DNA of 60,000 nucleotides, taken from assembly GCF_964355755.1 (NCBI RefSeq), contig NC_092670.1, forward strand, positions 12,587,201 to 12,647,200, written 5' to 3'. This DNA is from Antedon mediterranea. Lineage: Eukaryota > Echinodermata > Crinoidea > Comatulida > Antedonidae. Position 1 is the first letter of the stretch, and every line of letters begins with the position of its first letter. The translations under genes and the position numbers were made by a program. Shown here piece by piece: positions 47,663 to 59,139 of the stretch. The notes below the pieces were generated by a model, which searched no databases, was not told the origin of the DNA, and saw only the letters and a list, made by a program, of their open reading frames with translations.

Positions 47663-47890
47663 TGCTGCATGCACCAGACGTGGAGTTAAAAAAGATAAAA
47701 ACGCAAGTTCGCGTCAACTTATTAACAAATACGTCAGAATGTAAACGCGATGCCAAAAAAGACATCAGCAGCAGTGAAGACAGACAACGTAATGCTGTTG
47801 GTGTTCTACTTTCTGACGTCAACACATCAATCATTTCAAGTCAACTTTACAGGATACTGTTATACAAATTAAAGTCCATTAGTATTTCAG
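47663..47890 (+). CDS. Candidate internal coding exon (228 nt, phase 1-1), unknown protein
   Basis: AAATTTAG|TG acceptor and TATTTCAG|GTATGC donor enclose 75 complete open codons, hydrophilic and charged (DVELKKIKTQVRV, ECKRDAKKDISSSEDRQRN, then LSDVNTSIISSQLYRILL). Symmetric phase 1-1 is common for domain-encoding metazoan exons. The opposite strand is also open over much of the interval, which weakens the case. No partner exon or known family recognised. Confidence 0.25.
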
Positions 47891-47967
47891 GTATGCTAAA
47901 GGTGTATCGGAATTGCTCGATTCATTAGGCCTACCTGAACGAATTAACTACTGTGACGTCATTGGTC
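47814..47967. promoter_or_regulatory. Two CRE palindromes, one fused to a CCAAT box
   Basis: TGACGTCA at 47814-47821 and again at 47954-47961, where it reads GTGACGTCATTGGTC (CRE immediately followed by an inverted CCAAT box), a combination seen in animal promoters. The direction is not evident. Confidence 0.35.
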
Positions 47968-48341
47968 GAGCAGTTCATATGTCAGAGGTAATGCATATCC
48001 AGGGGCCATTATGATTGACAGTATCATCACGAAGTATTTTTTCAATACGGCATAAGAACAATAATTATCATTCACCATCATCATTATGACTGTCATTGTT
48101 TTAATATTGCAACACTCTGTTTTTAAAACCGGATTATTCTCAAAACTAAATCAACAAGAAGTAAATATATATTTTTGTCCTGAAACCTTGTATTGTATTC
48201 CTTTTAGCAAGAAATCGATAGCGTAATTATTGCAAGTGAGCTTAGGCCTAAAAAATAGAATCATGCAATTTTACTATTATTTTTTCTATTAAATAAAATG
48301 TAAAAACAGTAAGCCTAATTTTGTTTTATATTGTATGGTAA

Positions 48342-48690
48342 TTTATTTGTACATTTTTATTTGTACATTTTTATTTGTACATTTTTATTTGTACATTCAC
48401 GATTCTTTATACAGGTTTCTTTGGGTTTTCCTTTCTTAAAATATCATTTTAAAAAATGTATTAAGCCTGTTGGTGTCTTTGTAGAAAAAAAACCGTGTGC
48501 CAACGTGAAGATTCAAAATAACGAATATGATTGTAAATATTTGTATTTGTACATTTACGATTCTCAATAAATCAGGTTCCTTGCTTCAAATATCATTTGT
48601 TTTTTAAATGCATTAGGTCTATTGATGTCTTTGAGAAAACCGTGTACCACCGTGAAGATTCAAATAAAGATTATTATTGTAAAAAAAATC
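48342..48690. repeat. 15-bp tandem repeat followed by a roughly 150-bp duplication
   Basis: TTTGTACATTTTTAT is repeated four times (48342-48400). The next segment (TTTGTACATTCACGATTCT…AACGTGAAGATTCAAA, to about 48518) is repeated with about 20% divergence at 48545-48670 (TTTGTACATTTACGATTCT…CACCGTGAAGATTCAAA). Confidence 0.8.
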
Positions 48691-48699
48691 TAACTATTT

Positions 48700-49280
48700 C
48701 TAAAGATAAGAACAAAACATGATTCAATGGCCAAACCAAAAAAAATAGATTAAGAAGTTATATCAAAAAGGTCGAAAAAACATCTTTGTTCGCCTACAGA
48801 GGTTATAAAGCCAGGGGCACTTCCATCAAGACATAACATTTGTAAAATCTGTAGATTTTGAGACACACAATATAATATATAGATAGGCTATAGATTCCTA
48901 TTGTTTGTAACGTAAAACTAGACTTCCGGGGGGCTTGGACATTGTTTGAAGTTCAATTTTTGTTGTTGAACTGTAGTAAGACCTGGTGCCAGTTTGGTAT
49001 CAGTCAGTTTGCGATGGTTTAAGATATTTAAGGAGGGGTTTGTTACTTGAGCCACACGTAAACGTTGTAATCGACTGTGGACATAACAAACCCGATTGGG
49101 AAGGGTCTCGCCCTTTGGAAAAAGCAAAGTGTAAAATTAAGCAAACAACACAATTTAATAGGTATTTCATGGTGTCAATCTAATTTAGTCTTTTCACACA
49201 TATTTGCCACTTTACCACGCAATACCTGTTTGTGTTTTTTTTTTGATAGCCTGATTTAGTGATCGATAAATGACCTTTCA
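48700..49280. other. Intergenic segment, nothing recognised
   Basis: Short overlapping frames on both strands around 48920-49180 without coding character; otherwise AT-rich unique-looking DNA. Confidence 0.5.
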
Positions 49281-49284
49281 GCAA

Positions 49285-49745
49285 ATTTACAGAATGGAAA
49301 AAACTATAGGTTTCATTCCATTAGGAACAGAATTCAATCATGGTGGACCTTGTGATTGGGTTGCTAAAGTCCACTACAAAGTTTTATTTTAGCACAACAC
49401 AAATTATCTCGACAATTACAGAATGGAGAAAATATTGTGCTCTTAAAAAGGTTTATTCGAGGAACAGGATTCAATCCTGAAACTCGGGATTAAATTGCTA
49501 AACTCCACTACAAAATGTTTATTTCAGCACATACAGTAAAACATGAATTTCAGAATTTATATTGTACTTTTAAACAAAGTTTTATTTCAGGAACATAATT
49601 AAATTCTGGACTGGGGATTGGATGGCTAAACTTCACTACAAGATATTCAGTTAATTCAGAACATCACACAGTCATAACTTGTCAATTATAAAACTATGAT
49701 TCTGCTTTAACAGTTTCATTCGAGGCGGACAGAATTGAACACTCC
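49285..49745. repeat. Degenerate tandem repeat, about 130 bp x 3-4
   Basis: The word series ACAGAATGG…GGAACAGAATTCAATC…TTGCTAAA(G/C)TCCACTACAAA…TTTATTTCAGCAC recurs at about 49290, 49420, 49550 and 49670 with many substitutions, so it is an old array. Confidence 0.65.
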
Positions 49746-50097
49746 AAAATAATAACATTCCTATTTTGTATCATTTAAACTATTACAAGCTTTACACAAT
49801 GACAAACAAATTCGTGTATCCACATTAAATAACATACAATTGGCCTAATAAGATATCCAAAAATAAGAGGCCCCATTGGGGCTGGGGTAAACATGCGGAT
49901 ATCATATTTTACAGTTTTTCAAAGTGTTTCAATTTGGAAAACCCACATGATGTAAGGTAAGGCACGTGGATAAATTAAGAATCGCTATAGGCAGACACAC
50001 AGGGTTTGTTATCCTCATTTCCACTATTGCCAATATTACAGGTTACCGGAAATTATTATGAAACTTTACTGACTTCAATGTAAAGATATGCACTGTT

Positions 50098-50450
50098 GTT
50101 GCACTCTTTCAGGAGTAAAAAGTAGTTACTCTGCCTGACTTTCACTCTTTAAAAGAGTGGTGTTCAGACACCTCAAACGAAGGCCATACTCTTATAACGA
50201 ATGGAAAATAATAAATGAAGACGATAAAAATATATCAGAAGATGAATCAACACATTCTCTAACTGTACCACCAGTTTGATTAGAGTTAAGTTTTTTTTAA
50301 TCTAAAGAGTTGAAATTGTCTGAATGTGGAATCATTTATTATAAATTAATTAGGGCTCTGTGACTAGTCCCAATCAAACTCCTCAAAAGAGTGACAATTC
50401 ACTCTCTAAAATAGTGTATTTTCACTATTTTACTTTCAGAGAGCAATATA
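50098..50450. mobile_element. Inverted-repeat element with ACTCTTTAAAAGAGTG words
   Basis: The left end TTGCACTCTTTCAGGAGTAA and the reverse complement of the right end (TTGCTCTCTGAAAGTAAAAT) are imperfect inverted repeats. Internal palindromic words are CACTCTTTAAAAGAGTG and CTCAAAAGAGTGACAATTCA. No coding frame. MITE-like, moderately decayed. Confidence 0.5.
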
Positions 50451-51065
50451 TCCATCATCATTTATAGTGTTCATCGATTTGTGAACAAATCTCTTCGTGT
50501 CACACTTGTTTCTGGATCGATGAGTGTTCAATAAAAAGCCTGGATCCATAACAATTCCTATAAGAAAATGTAAGAGTAAATCTATTAGCAAACATAAACG
50601 AAGGAGAAGGTTTTATTTCTTTGGTCCAGAAGAGCTGTCAATTTAAGATATCGTGTTACAGAATCAATATATTAGTTTCATATTTATCACGCATTTCATG
50701 TATAAGTGTCATGTTTAAATCGAGTCATTATTGTATGTCTCAAGAAAAGCAAACACACCCTTTCGTTCACTTTTATTTACTCACATTCACAAATCACAAC
50801 ATCTCTTTGAAAATGTTCATCAGCAAAGTTTGCGTAACACCGTCCCAAATATTATATAGGCCTAACCATGTAAGAGATTAAAATCATTTTTTCCTCATAA
50901 TTACTACTGTATCTAACCCTGGACTCAAGAATTCTTTAGTCCATGGTCTAACTGTATACCAACATTAAAATAATTTGTGTTAACCATTTGTGGCAATTAT
51001 TTGGGGCAGTTTATTGCCAAAATGGTAAAGCAAATTTTATATAGTTCTTTTCCAAATAATTCAAA
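50451..51065. other. Spacer between repeats, no gene
   Basis: An 86-codon plus frame (50621-50881) has no splice signal or recognisable domain. Nothing else supported. Confidence 0.5.
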
Positions 51066-51069
51066 ACTA

Positions 51070-52480
51070 AAAAATAATAGGGGCCGCCATTTTTATATAA
51101 AATGTGCATAAAATCAGACCTAAATAAGGTAGATACACAATCTTGGTGTCTACTTCAGACACGGAATCCATTAGGCCTTGTTGACACTTCAGTTTTTGCT
51201 GCGTATTGAAATGGCAGCCATTTTTTAAAATGGCTGCCACTTTTATATAAAATGTGCATAAAATCAGATTTAAATAAGGTAGATACACAATCTTGGTGTC
51301 TAAACACATGTACTTCAGACATGAAATCCATTAGGCCTTGTTGACAATTCAGTTTTTGCCTCGTATTGAAATGGCGGCCATTTTGAAAAATGGCCGCCAT
51401 TTTTATATAAAATGTGCATAAAATCAGATCTAAGTAAGGTAGATACACAATCTTGGTGTCTAAACACATGTACAAATTACAGATTTTCGATTTCATGAAC
51501 AGATTTGAATTTTGAAAAATGTTAGCTACTGTGCATTTAATCCTAAATAAAATTTAACTTAAAAAATTAATTAATCAAACTATTTAAATTTATTTATTAT
51601 AGATTTAATGGATTCCTTGCCTGAAAAAACATGAGTTTAGACACCAAGATCATTTATCTAGCCTAATTAGTTCCGCTTTTAAGCACAAAAGCAAACAAAA
51701 AAAATTAGGCAGCCATTAAAAAAATTAGCAGCCAGTTAGGCCTAAATACAATTATCTTTTAACCTAGTCATATTTATTATAAATCTAATGGATTTCTATT
51801 TGGACACCAAGATCGTGAATCTACCATATTTAGATTTTAAGCATATTTTATATAAATAGGTCGCCATTTTGAATCCAAGATTGTGTATCTAGGCCTACCT
51901 TATTTAGATCCGATTTTAAGTACATTTATATAAAATTGGTCGCCATTTTAAAAAATGGCATCCATTTCATTATAAAGGGAAAAAGTTTCAACAGGGCCTA
52001 ATGGATTCCGTGTCTGAAGTACATGTGTTTAGACACCAAGATTGTGTATCTACCTTATTTAGATCTGATTTTATGTACATTTTATATAAAAGTGGCGGCC
52101 ATTTTGAAAAATGTCTGCCATTTCAATACGCGGCAAAAACTGAAGTGTCAACAAGGCCTAATGGATTCCGTGTCTGAAGTACATGTGTTTAGACACCAAG
52201 ATTGTGTATCTACCTTATTTAGATCTGATTTTATGCACATTTTATATAAAAATGGCGGCCATTTTGAAAAATGGCCGCCATTTCAATACGAGGCAAAAAC
52301 TGAAGTGTCAACAAGGCTTAATGGATTCCGTGTCTGAAGTACATGTGTTTAGACACCAAGATTGTGTATCTACCTTATTTAGATCTAATTTTATGCACAT
52401 TTTATATAAAAATGGCGGCCATTTTGAAAAATGGCCGCCATTTCAATATGAGGCAAAAAATTAAGTGTCAACAGGACTTG
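51070..52480. repeat. Large inverted repeat of 160-bp tandem units with YY1-like palindromes
   Basis: The left arm (51080-51475) has three units in one orientation. The right arm (51880-52480) has four units as their reverse complement; 51600-51880 holds decayed ones. The anchor AGACACCAAG falls at 52031, 52191 and 52351 (period 160); its complement falls at 51291 and 51451. Each unit carries a palindrome of the type AATGGCGGCCATTTTGAAAA followed by ATGGCCGCCATTT, containing the YY1 core AAAATGGCNGC in both directions. Frames through it (MCLDTKIVYLPYLDL...) are repeat-derived. Confidence 0.92.
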
Positions 52481-52484
52481 AGTG

Positions 52485-52955
52485 ATTAAAAGGGTTTAAT
52501 TATGATATCTGGCTATGTTGACAGCCTCTAACATTCCACTCCCCCTAACTCATTTTTTTCACATTTTTTGCCTAGACTAATACTATACTTACTATATTTA
52601 TTTGGAATTACACCTTTAGATCGGTGGCAAATTTAGCACAAAGGTACATCCTTCACAATAACAATATAACATATAACAATTAATTAATTTACATACAGAA
52701 AAGTATAACGGCAATAAACCTTTGTTCATCTCGATCTACAACACGTAAAAGTGTCTTGGCAAATTCGGTGATACTGAGTCACATTCAAGACATATGACAA
52801 TGTGTGACTATCTAATGAAATTAATGGGGCATAACCTTCCTAATCCTACTACGATATGTATTACCATCTATGACTCTCAACAACTCGGAGTTTCTGATAA
52901 AACTTTTACCTATCGATTTTTTTTTTCATGCGGCATCCCAACAGCGAGCACATTA
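52485..52955. other. Spacer, no gene
   Basis: AT-rich, no coding frame or clear repeat; a T run at 52918-52926. Confidence 0.5.
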
Positions 52956-52959
52956 AAGG

Positions 52960-53010
52960 ATGGATGAACCATGGAGGTATAAAAATATTTTTATACCTCC
53001 ATGGATGAAC
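52960..53010. mobile_element. 36-bp perfect palindrome flanked by 10-bp direct repeats
   Basis: CCATGGAGGTATAAAAAT and its exact complement meet with no loop (52969-53004). ATGGATGAAC occurs at 52960-52969 and 53001-53010, partly overlapping the arms. Reads like a minimal hairpin insertion with a target duplication of 8-10 bp. Confidence 0.7.
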
Positions 53011-53039
53011 TATGTTCATATTTATAAACTCATTAGAGG

Positions 53040-54150
53040 CTTAGAGTGGAGTTGAAAGAGTTGTGAGCTATTACAACAGGATCGAATCCAGTGGCCGTAT
53101 TCACCAATCGCACTTAAGTGAGATATTTCCCTTAAATCCTAAGGATTTCCCTTAAATCAAGAAAATATTAAGGGTTTCACTTAAGTGGTATTCACAAAGG
53201 GTTTAAGGTTAAGGGAAACCCTTAACTTGGTCTATTTTCCCCTTAACTTTTAAGGGACCTCAGAGGTCCCTTAAAAGTTCCCTTAACTATTCAGTACCTT
53301 GGTTGTGCTGACGATTCTGTATGTGCGAGTACTATGCATGCCTACTTGTAGATGGCCCCAGTCTAGGCTAGGTAGAGATGTTGGTCTGCCCACTAACCAG
53401 CCTAGGATTCATGTTTGGTTTGAGTAGCATCTAGACCTTTTTTTGCTGATCCCCACCCATACAAATTAGTCTATGCCTATATATTGATTTATTTGTTTTG
53501 TTTTGACTGCCATTATCTTTGTGGAAGATGGCTTCCCATTTCGTTGTAATAGAAATTAGCCCCATTCTAGTATGCTAGGTAGAGGTGCTAGGCCCCCTGT
53601 TGGTCTGCCCACTAACCAGCCTAGGATGCATATGCCTCAATACAGACAGGTTTAGGCCTACACAGAATGTTGGTTTGTTAGTAGCATCTAGGCTAGACCT
53701 ATTTTTCTTGATCCTCATACAAATTAGTCTAGGTTTAATATTCATTTGTTTTTGTTTTGACTGCCATCGTTTATACATTTTTCTCTTCATCCTCCCCGTC
53801 CCCCCAACCCCTTACCCTTTTTTTAAATATGCAAATTAGTTTTAGAGAGGAAAGTGATTGGACCATAGGGGAATTAAATCCTCTGTGATTGGACAATGGG
53901 ACAACTCATGAATATTTATGATTATTTTTACCCTTAAGTTTTACCCTTACATTAAGTGTTTTCCTTAGGTAAGTGAATCCCTTAACTCATTTGTGAATAC
54001 CCCTTAAGTGTTTCCTTTGTTATGGGAATTCTTAAATTTTAAGGGTAAGTATTTCCCTTAGCCTAAGTGAGATTGGTGAATACGGCCACTGGGCATTTGG
54101 GATTTGAATGCAAGCACGTTAACCACCAAGCTACAGCTCCACTATAGTAG
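53040..54150 (-). mobile_element. tRNA-derived SINE-like copy split by a 1-kb TIR element
   Basis: On the minus strand the head GGAGCTGTAGCTTGGTGGTT (box A about TAGCTTGGTGG) and TTGCATTCAAATCCC lie at about 54145-54098, and the box-B-like GGATTCGATCCTG lies at 53090-53078. The two parts are separated by exactly the TIR element 53088-54092. The head resembles the SINE at 2020-2195, so the SINE was present first. Inference rests on box spacing and order. Confidence 0.5.
53088..54092. mobile_element. 1-kb non-autonomous TIR element with long, CTTAAG-rich ends
   Basis: Ends CCAGTGGCCGTATTCACCAA and its exact reverse complement. Imperfect pairing continues about 160 bp inward through repeated AAGGG and CACTTAAG words, including GTATTCACAAA in both arms. 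The core is a diverged tandem duplication of about 220 bp (53345-53560 and 53580-53790, each with CCCACTAACCAGCCTAGGAT and CAAATTAGTCTA). No transposase. I cannot fix a target duplication, so the superfamily is open. Confidence 0.85.
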
Positions 54151-56855
54151 ACTTAATATAACTTGATAAAATGATAGGCTAAGAAAAAAAAATTAAAATC
54201 GATCCTGTGGTAGATAGAGCTTATACAGTCAGAAGGTTTATTGATTTTTAAACATGACTTAAAACATGACTATTCAACATTGGTCACAACAGTTACAAAG
54301 AATTGTCAATATAAAGCTACACTAAAGTTAAGAAAGGAGTAGCTATTGATATCAACATGTTAAATTCGATCCCAACCCATGAAAACCGTACAGATTATCG
54401 GCTTACAAACGGATTATTACAGAAACACGTTTAATACGATTCTTATATGTTGTGGTACAACGGATTAATCAAAGACTTGTTTTCTATCACAGATAATGAG
54501 TAGTTTGAGAGGTAAACACAGTAATTCTTACATAACAACATGGGTTAAAGCGATTATAAACTATTATTTTTTATAAAAAAACCGTATAAGAATAATTACA
54601 ACTATAGTCGAAATAAATCCGAAGTCTATTTACATCGTCCTATTAACTTTCTCTACAAACTAATCTTTAAGTTCAGAGAGTAACATTTTAGCTGCTATAA
54701 CGGTGCTGTGATCAGTAGACAAACTAAACTAATTAAGGCACATGAGTACACACGGCGTTTCATAGACCCAATTTTCTTAGGCCTATTCAATCAGCTAGGG
54801 CCTACTAAATGATTATTTCTCTTTAATGCATTGTGTTCACAATCGAAAAGGATTGAACACATTTATATATTAGCATTTTTTAAACGGTTGTAGTAATAAT
54901 CACTATACTTCTAACCTCACATATTTGCAAACTGTTTTCCTTTTTAAAATGTTCAATTATTAATGTATTTTGTGTGGTAACGGTGTGAAATGTCAGACGT
55001 CTGTTTCGTTTTTTGAACCGAATTGTTAGAGTTATAGTCAATCTTAGAGGAGGGTTCCAGCTAACAAGTCAACCTTTACAAACTCGCCACCTTACCCTAC
55101 TCCTGATTTATTATTTACAAATATAAAGCAATATTTTATTATGTTTTCCTGTATTTACTACATTATTGTATCTATTTGCCAAAGAAAATTAAGTCTAGTT
55201 TGCAGATAAATCTATCGACAGTGCAATGTAGCGGAACCATGTGCTCTCCCGCGGATGGTGCTATTTAGAAAAATAACCGTGTCGTGTACATAACGTTTGG
55301 AGACGTTACAAGTCATTGTCATGGTTCCTGACTTTGCACTTATCACGGAATAGCAAGAACCAATGCCTAAAATGCATCCTCGCGAGACTATAGAATACAT
55401 GAATAGAATAGTATAGACAAAAAGTCCGTTGGTAAATATTATCGTTATACACTCACTAACATACTTTTGAATTTGTCATGAGTGGTTCCGCGTTAACAAG
55501 ATAGCACGTGACTATCATTTAGGCCTATGAATATTTGAATTATATAAGATTCTCACTTCAGTCACGGGTTTGATTTGATTGCTTTGTAATTGACAAATAT
55601 CGACAGGAAAACAGGCTTTAGGGGACATAAACTATTTATTAGTGGTCTCACCTTTAAGCTATTTCAACCCTAAGATCTACCACTAAGAGAGAAATTGGCC
55701 ATTTTTAATAATTAATTAGAAGACATGGGGTTTTCCCCTCTCTTAAAATTCAATAGTGACAGTCGTTGACCGAATTGTATTATGTTGCTTGCCTATTGTG
55801 AGCACATTCTAATAAACTATTTACGATGTGTATACACACAAAATAAAAGCACCAAGGAGGTGTGATTTTATCTGAGAAAGATTGTGATCATAACAATTTA
55901 GGCAAAGTACGTATGCTGCTCAGACAGGCGTGGTGTTCCCGTCTCCATAGACAATAATAAGTTAATAATGAAATTGTGTATTATGGTTAAACTTTAAAAA
56001 CAACTATAAACAGCCTGTATGTTTATCAATTTATCTTAAACCGTAATTCCCTGAAATTACAAATAAAATAGGTCTACCACGCATAATTAAAATGTGTTTG
56101 AAGCGATATTTGGGATAATACCAAATTATTTGAAATTACTAAAAAATGTATATTTCATTTGATTTTATTTGGCAATCTTATACAAACACATAGGCCTAAA
56201 CCATTTAGAAGAGAAAATACAAAAATATTATAAAATGAATTTTTAAAAAAAGACATAATCAGAAAAAAAACTTTAGGCCTAAAAACAATTCTATTGGTGC
56301 ATCCTACATTGATAATAATCAGATCTGGGCACTTCTGCATTGAGTCCGAAGGCAAATGACTGAAGTCATTTATGTGGCTTAATACACACTTCGGATCCTT
56401 TATAAAGTCTATTAATCGATACATTTTAATTGTTACATATTGTGTGTTTAAATAAGGAAAATTCATATCTCAAATGTTGGAAACTGAGGAAGATGACATT
56501 TGTAGGCCTAAATAATATGCACGTACGTCACAAACAACAAATAAGGGCATATACAATGTAATCAGGCGTATAATATAATACAAAAAGTAATATAAAAACC
56601 TATCACTCCGTGTGGTCCATTTAATTTGGAAGTACAGGTAAGTGATATGAAACCCATACAAGATTTGTGCTAGTGTTTTATTCTGTTAATATATCCTATT
56701 TATAAAAACAGTGAATATTCATTGTCGTCTGGGCTTAATTAATATCAGTGAACCATGGATTGAAAATTCATAATTTTCTGGGGATTGGACATTAAACTCA
56801 TTAATATTTCGACCAGTACGTGCCCGAATGGTCCTAAAGAACCCAACGTAATATA
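54151..56855. other. AT-rich intergenic segment, no gene recognised
   Basis: No supported exon. 55370-55390 contains CCTCGCGAGACT, close to the TCTCGCGAGA promoter element, next to a 62-codon minus frame without other support. 56591-56639 ends in a strong plus-strand donor GTACAG|GTAAGTG after 14 open codons, too little to call. Confidence 0.5.
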
Positions 56856-56903
56856 GACCAATCACAAGCGATGGATCGTGACAACTGTCGCTTGTGATTG
56901 GTC
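56856..56903. promoter_or_regulatory. Perfect 16-bp inverted repeat with paired CCAAT boxes
   Basis: GACCAATCACAAGCGA (56856-56871) and TCGCTTGTGATTGGTC (56888-56903) are exact complements with a 16-nt loop, each with a CCAAT box. Followed by CpG-rich GTCGCGCGTG at 56915-56924. Either a divergent promoter element or a hairpin insertion. Confidence 0.5.
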
Positions 56904-56909
56904 AAATTA

Positions 56910-59135
56910 TTTTTGTCGCGCGTGTGTCCTGAAAAATCAACGCTTTCTAAACACTAAAAACAGCTATTTTTGATTGAAATAAAGTACCCCACATTTGATA
57001 TAAATTCTTAGAACAGGTGGGCATATCATTCATTTATAACGTCATTATTTTAAATAGATTTTAGTTTTATTTCCTGAACTGAAGATAGTTTATAGTTTAT
57101 TATTAAAGATGACTTTTATTAAACATTAAAAATGGCCACCAGTGAATGTACCCTTGAGAGACATATTCCAACATTGTCATATTTCAATAATTTTACCGAA
57201 TTTCCGTCAGTTTTATTATAAGGTTGGATACACTGTTAAACTCGTAATAAAAGAACTATAGGTTTTCTTATGCGTTTCAAACCAGTTTTTACGGAAAAGT
57301 TAAAAACAGATCCTAAAATAATTTATCTTTTACATTAAAACGTAAATATATAAGTTAATGTCACAATTAGTTCTAAAGCCAAAAAAAGTATAGGAGCGAT
57401 TCTAATCTTGAAAATAACTATATATTATATAAATTCCTCTTTGTGTAAAATGAATTTGGCAAACTTATCTAAAATGTTTATACATTATCTAAGGCATGGA
57501 GCATCCTCAAACCCTAATATCGGTACGACCTGGCCTTTTTTCAAACTCCCTAACAAGAGGCCTTTAAATCGAGTACACAGTTCAGAAGGATATCCGCCCA
57601 TGTCTTTCCAATGTTCGTAAAAAAAGCGGCAAAGTCTTTATTGTGAAGAATTCTAATCCGATAAAAGTTTACAATCCATGTCTGACAAAGACCTGGGATT
57701 CAACACTTTTGGCGCAAAAACGAAACACAGACAGACTTCACGTTGGATTAACGTACTTACGATGTTTTAATGACCATTTCAATGATTAGTGACACGATTA
57801 ACAAACGGATCAGTGTACTAACTGTAAATATTAGGTTGATTTAATTAGGACTTTGTATAGGCCTATTCTTATACTTACTGCTATACTCAGAGCTATACCT
57901 CATAAGAAAATGTCATTAAAAAAAACCTGTTTCTACAGGACAGTTAAAATACTCAAGACAAATTATTGATGATCGAACAACGCAATTCAAAGTGGGAAAT
58001 CCACGGAAGTCATTTATAGATCGCCAATCCAGGGCAGCCATTGGTGGATGGCCCAGGGTAGTCATTAGTCGACAATCAGGGTCATTTATTAATAAATAAT
58101 TTCCTAATAAGCGTTAACACCGCTGTTTATTATTTTTATTATTTATTTTAATGAAAAGGTTCATCTGGATCTTCTTAGTATTTTCTAAGATTTTCTTTTT
58201 TGATGAAACTATAAGTTTTTATTCAATTGATTTATTTTATTTTACGCATACATAACACACTACGAAATTATTTTCCTATGCAAATAAAATATTTTTTTTA
58301 ATTAAAAATTAAACAACTATCGATCACTTCGTTTATTTTAAATTGGTAAAACCGTAAATATCAATTTACATGAGAGATGAGATGAGATGAGATTTACATA
58401 CTTTGCACATGCTCAAAAACGTGATAAAAAAAATAAAATGAAAAATGTTTTTCTGTAATCCCGACTAGACGAACGGTTCAACTGGTACTGGTTCCGCCAG
58501 TTTCTAGGAAACTAGAACAAGGTCATGCACCCATCTTTTAACAGTTTGACCTTCCATTTTAATTTAACCTAAACCGTTTATATTGGTTAATATTATTCTT
58601 GCTCTGACCAATTAGATGATTTATTTCTCCACACCAGTGAAGAGTTGGCATGGCGTTGGATTGTTGTTGTCCTTTCTGTTGATCTTGGAAACATGGCAGT
58701 TTTCGTGTACTTACATATTTACAATCTCAAGGTCATTATACTGTACATTAAAATTAGTAATATACAAGATCATATAACATTAGTTTGAGTAATATAGTAC
58801 AGGCTAATGTAACCTATCTATTTACATTTTAGAGCCACGTGTATTATTTCAACATAGAAATAAAAATAACATTTCTTTGAAACTTTTTGTATATTCCTAC
58901 AACATAATTTGTTATGTTACCGTATACAACCATTTTTCCTTTATTTTTCTAAAGGAAAAATCCAACTTTCTCTTGTAGGCACTAACACCTTCTCAGTTCA
59001 AGATCCTTAGTAATTATTAACTGCTTGCATGATGATTGCTAAATCAGGGGAAATTGTATTGTATCATAATGAAATAATATCTATAACAAAATAATGTGTT
59101 TCAATTTCTCCCGAAGTATAGATACGATTTCTTCC
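56910..59135. other. AT-rich segment, no gene recognised
   Basis: Only a GAGAT microsatellite (58375-58394) and scattered AGGCCTA words. The 57408-57620 open frame lacks splice signals or a domain. Confidence 0.5.
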
Positions 59136-59139
59136 TGAA

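Noticed and set aside
51067-52464. Several open frames with MCLDTKIVYLPYLDL repeats
   Set aside because: All come from the 160-bp repeat, in both orientations; repetition alone keeps them open.
56591-56639. Plus-strand exon ending NLEVQ|GTAAGTG
   Set aside because: Only 14 open codons with no acceptor; too little evidence despite a perfect donor.
57766-57830. Short minus-strand exon between TTTACAG and ACATC|GTAAGT
   Set aside because: Only about 20 open codons; signals of this strength are expected by chance over 60 kb.
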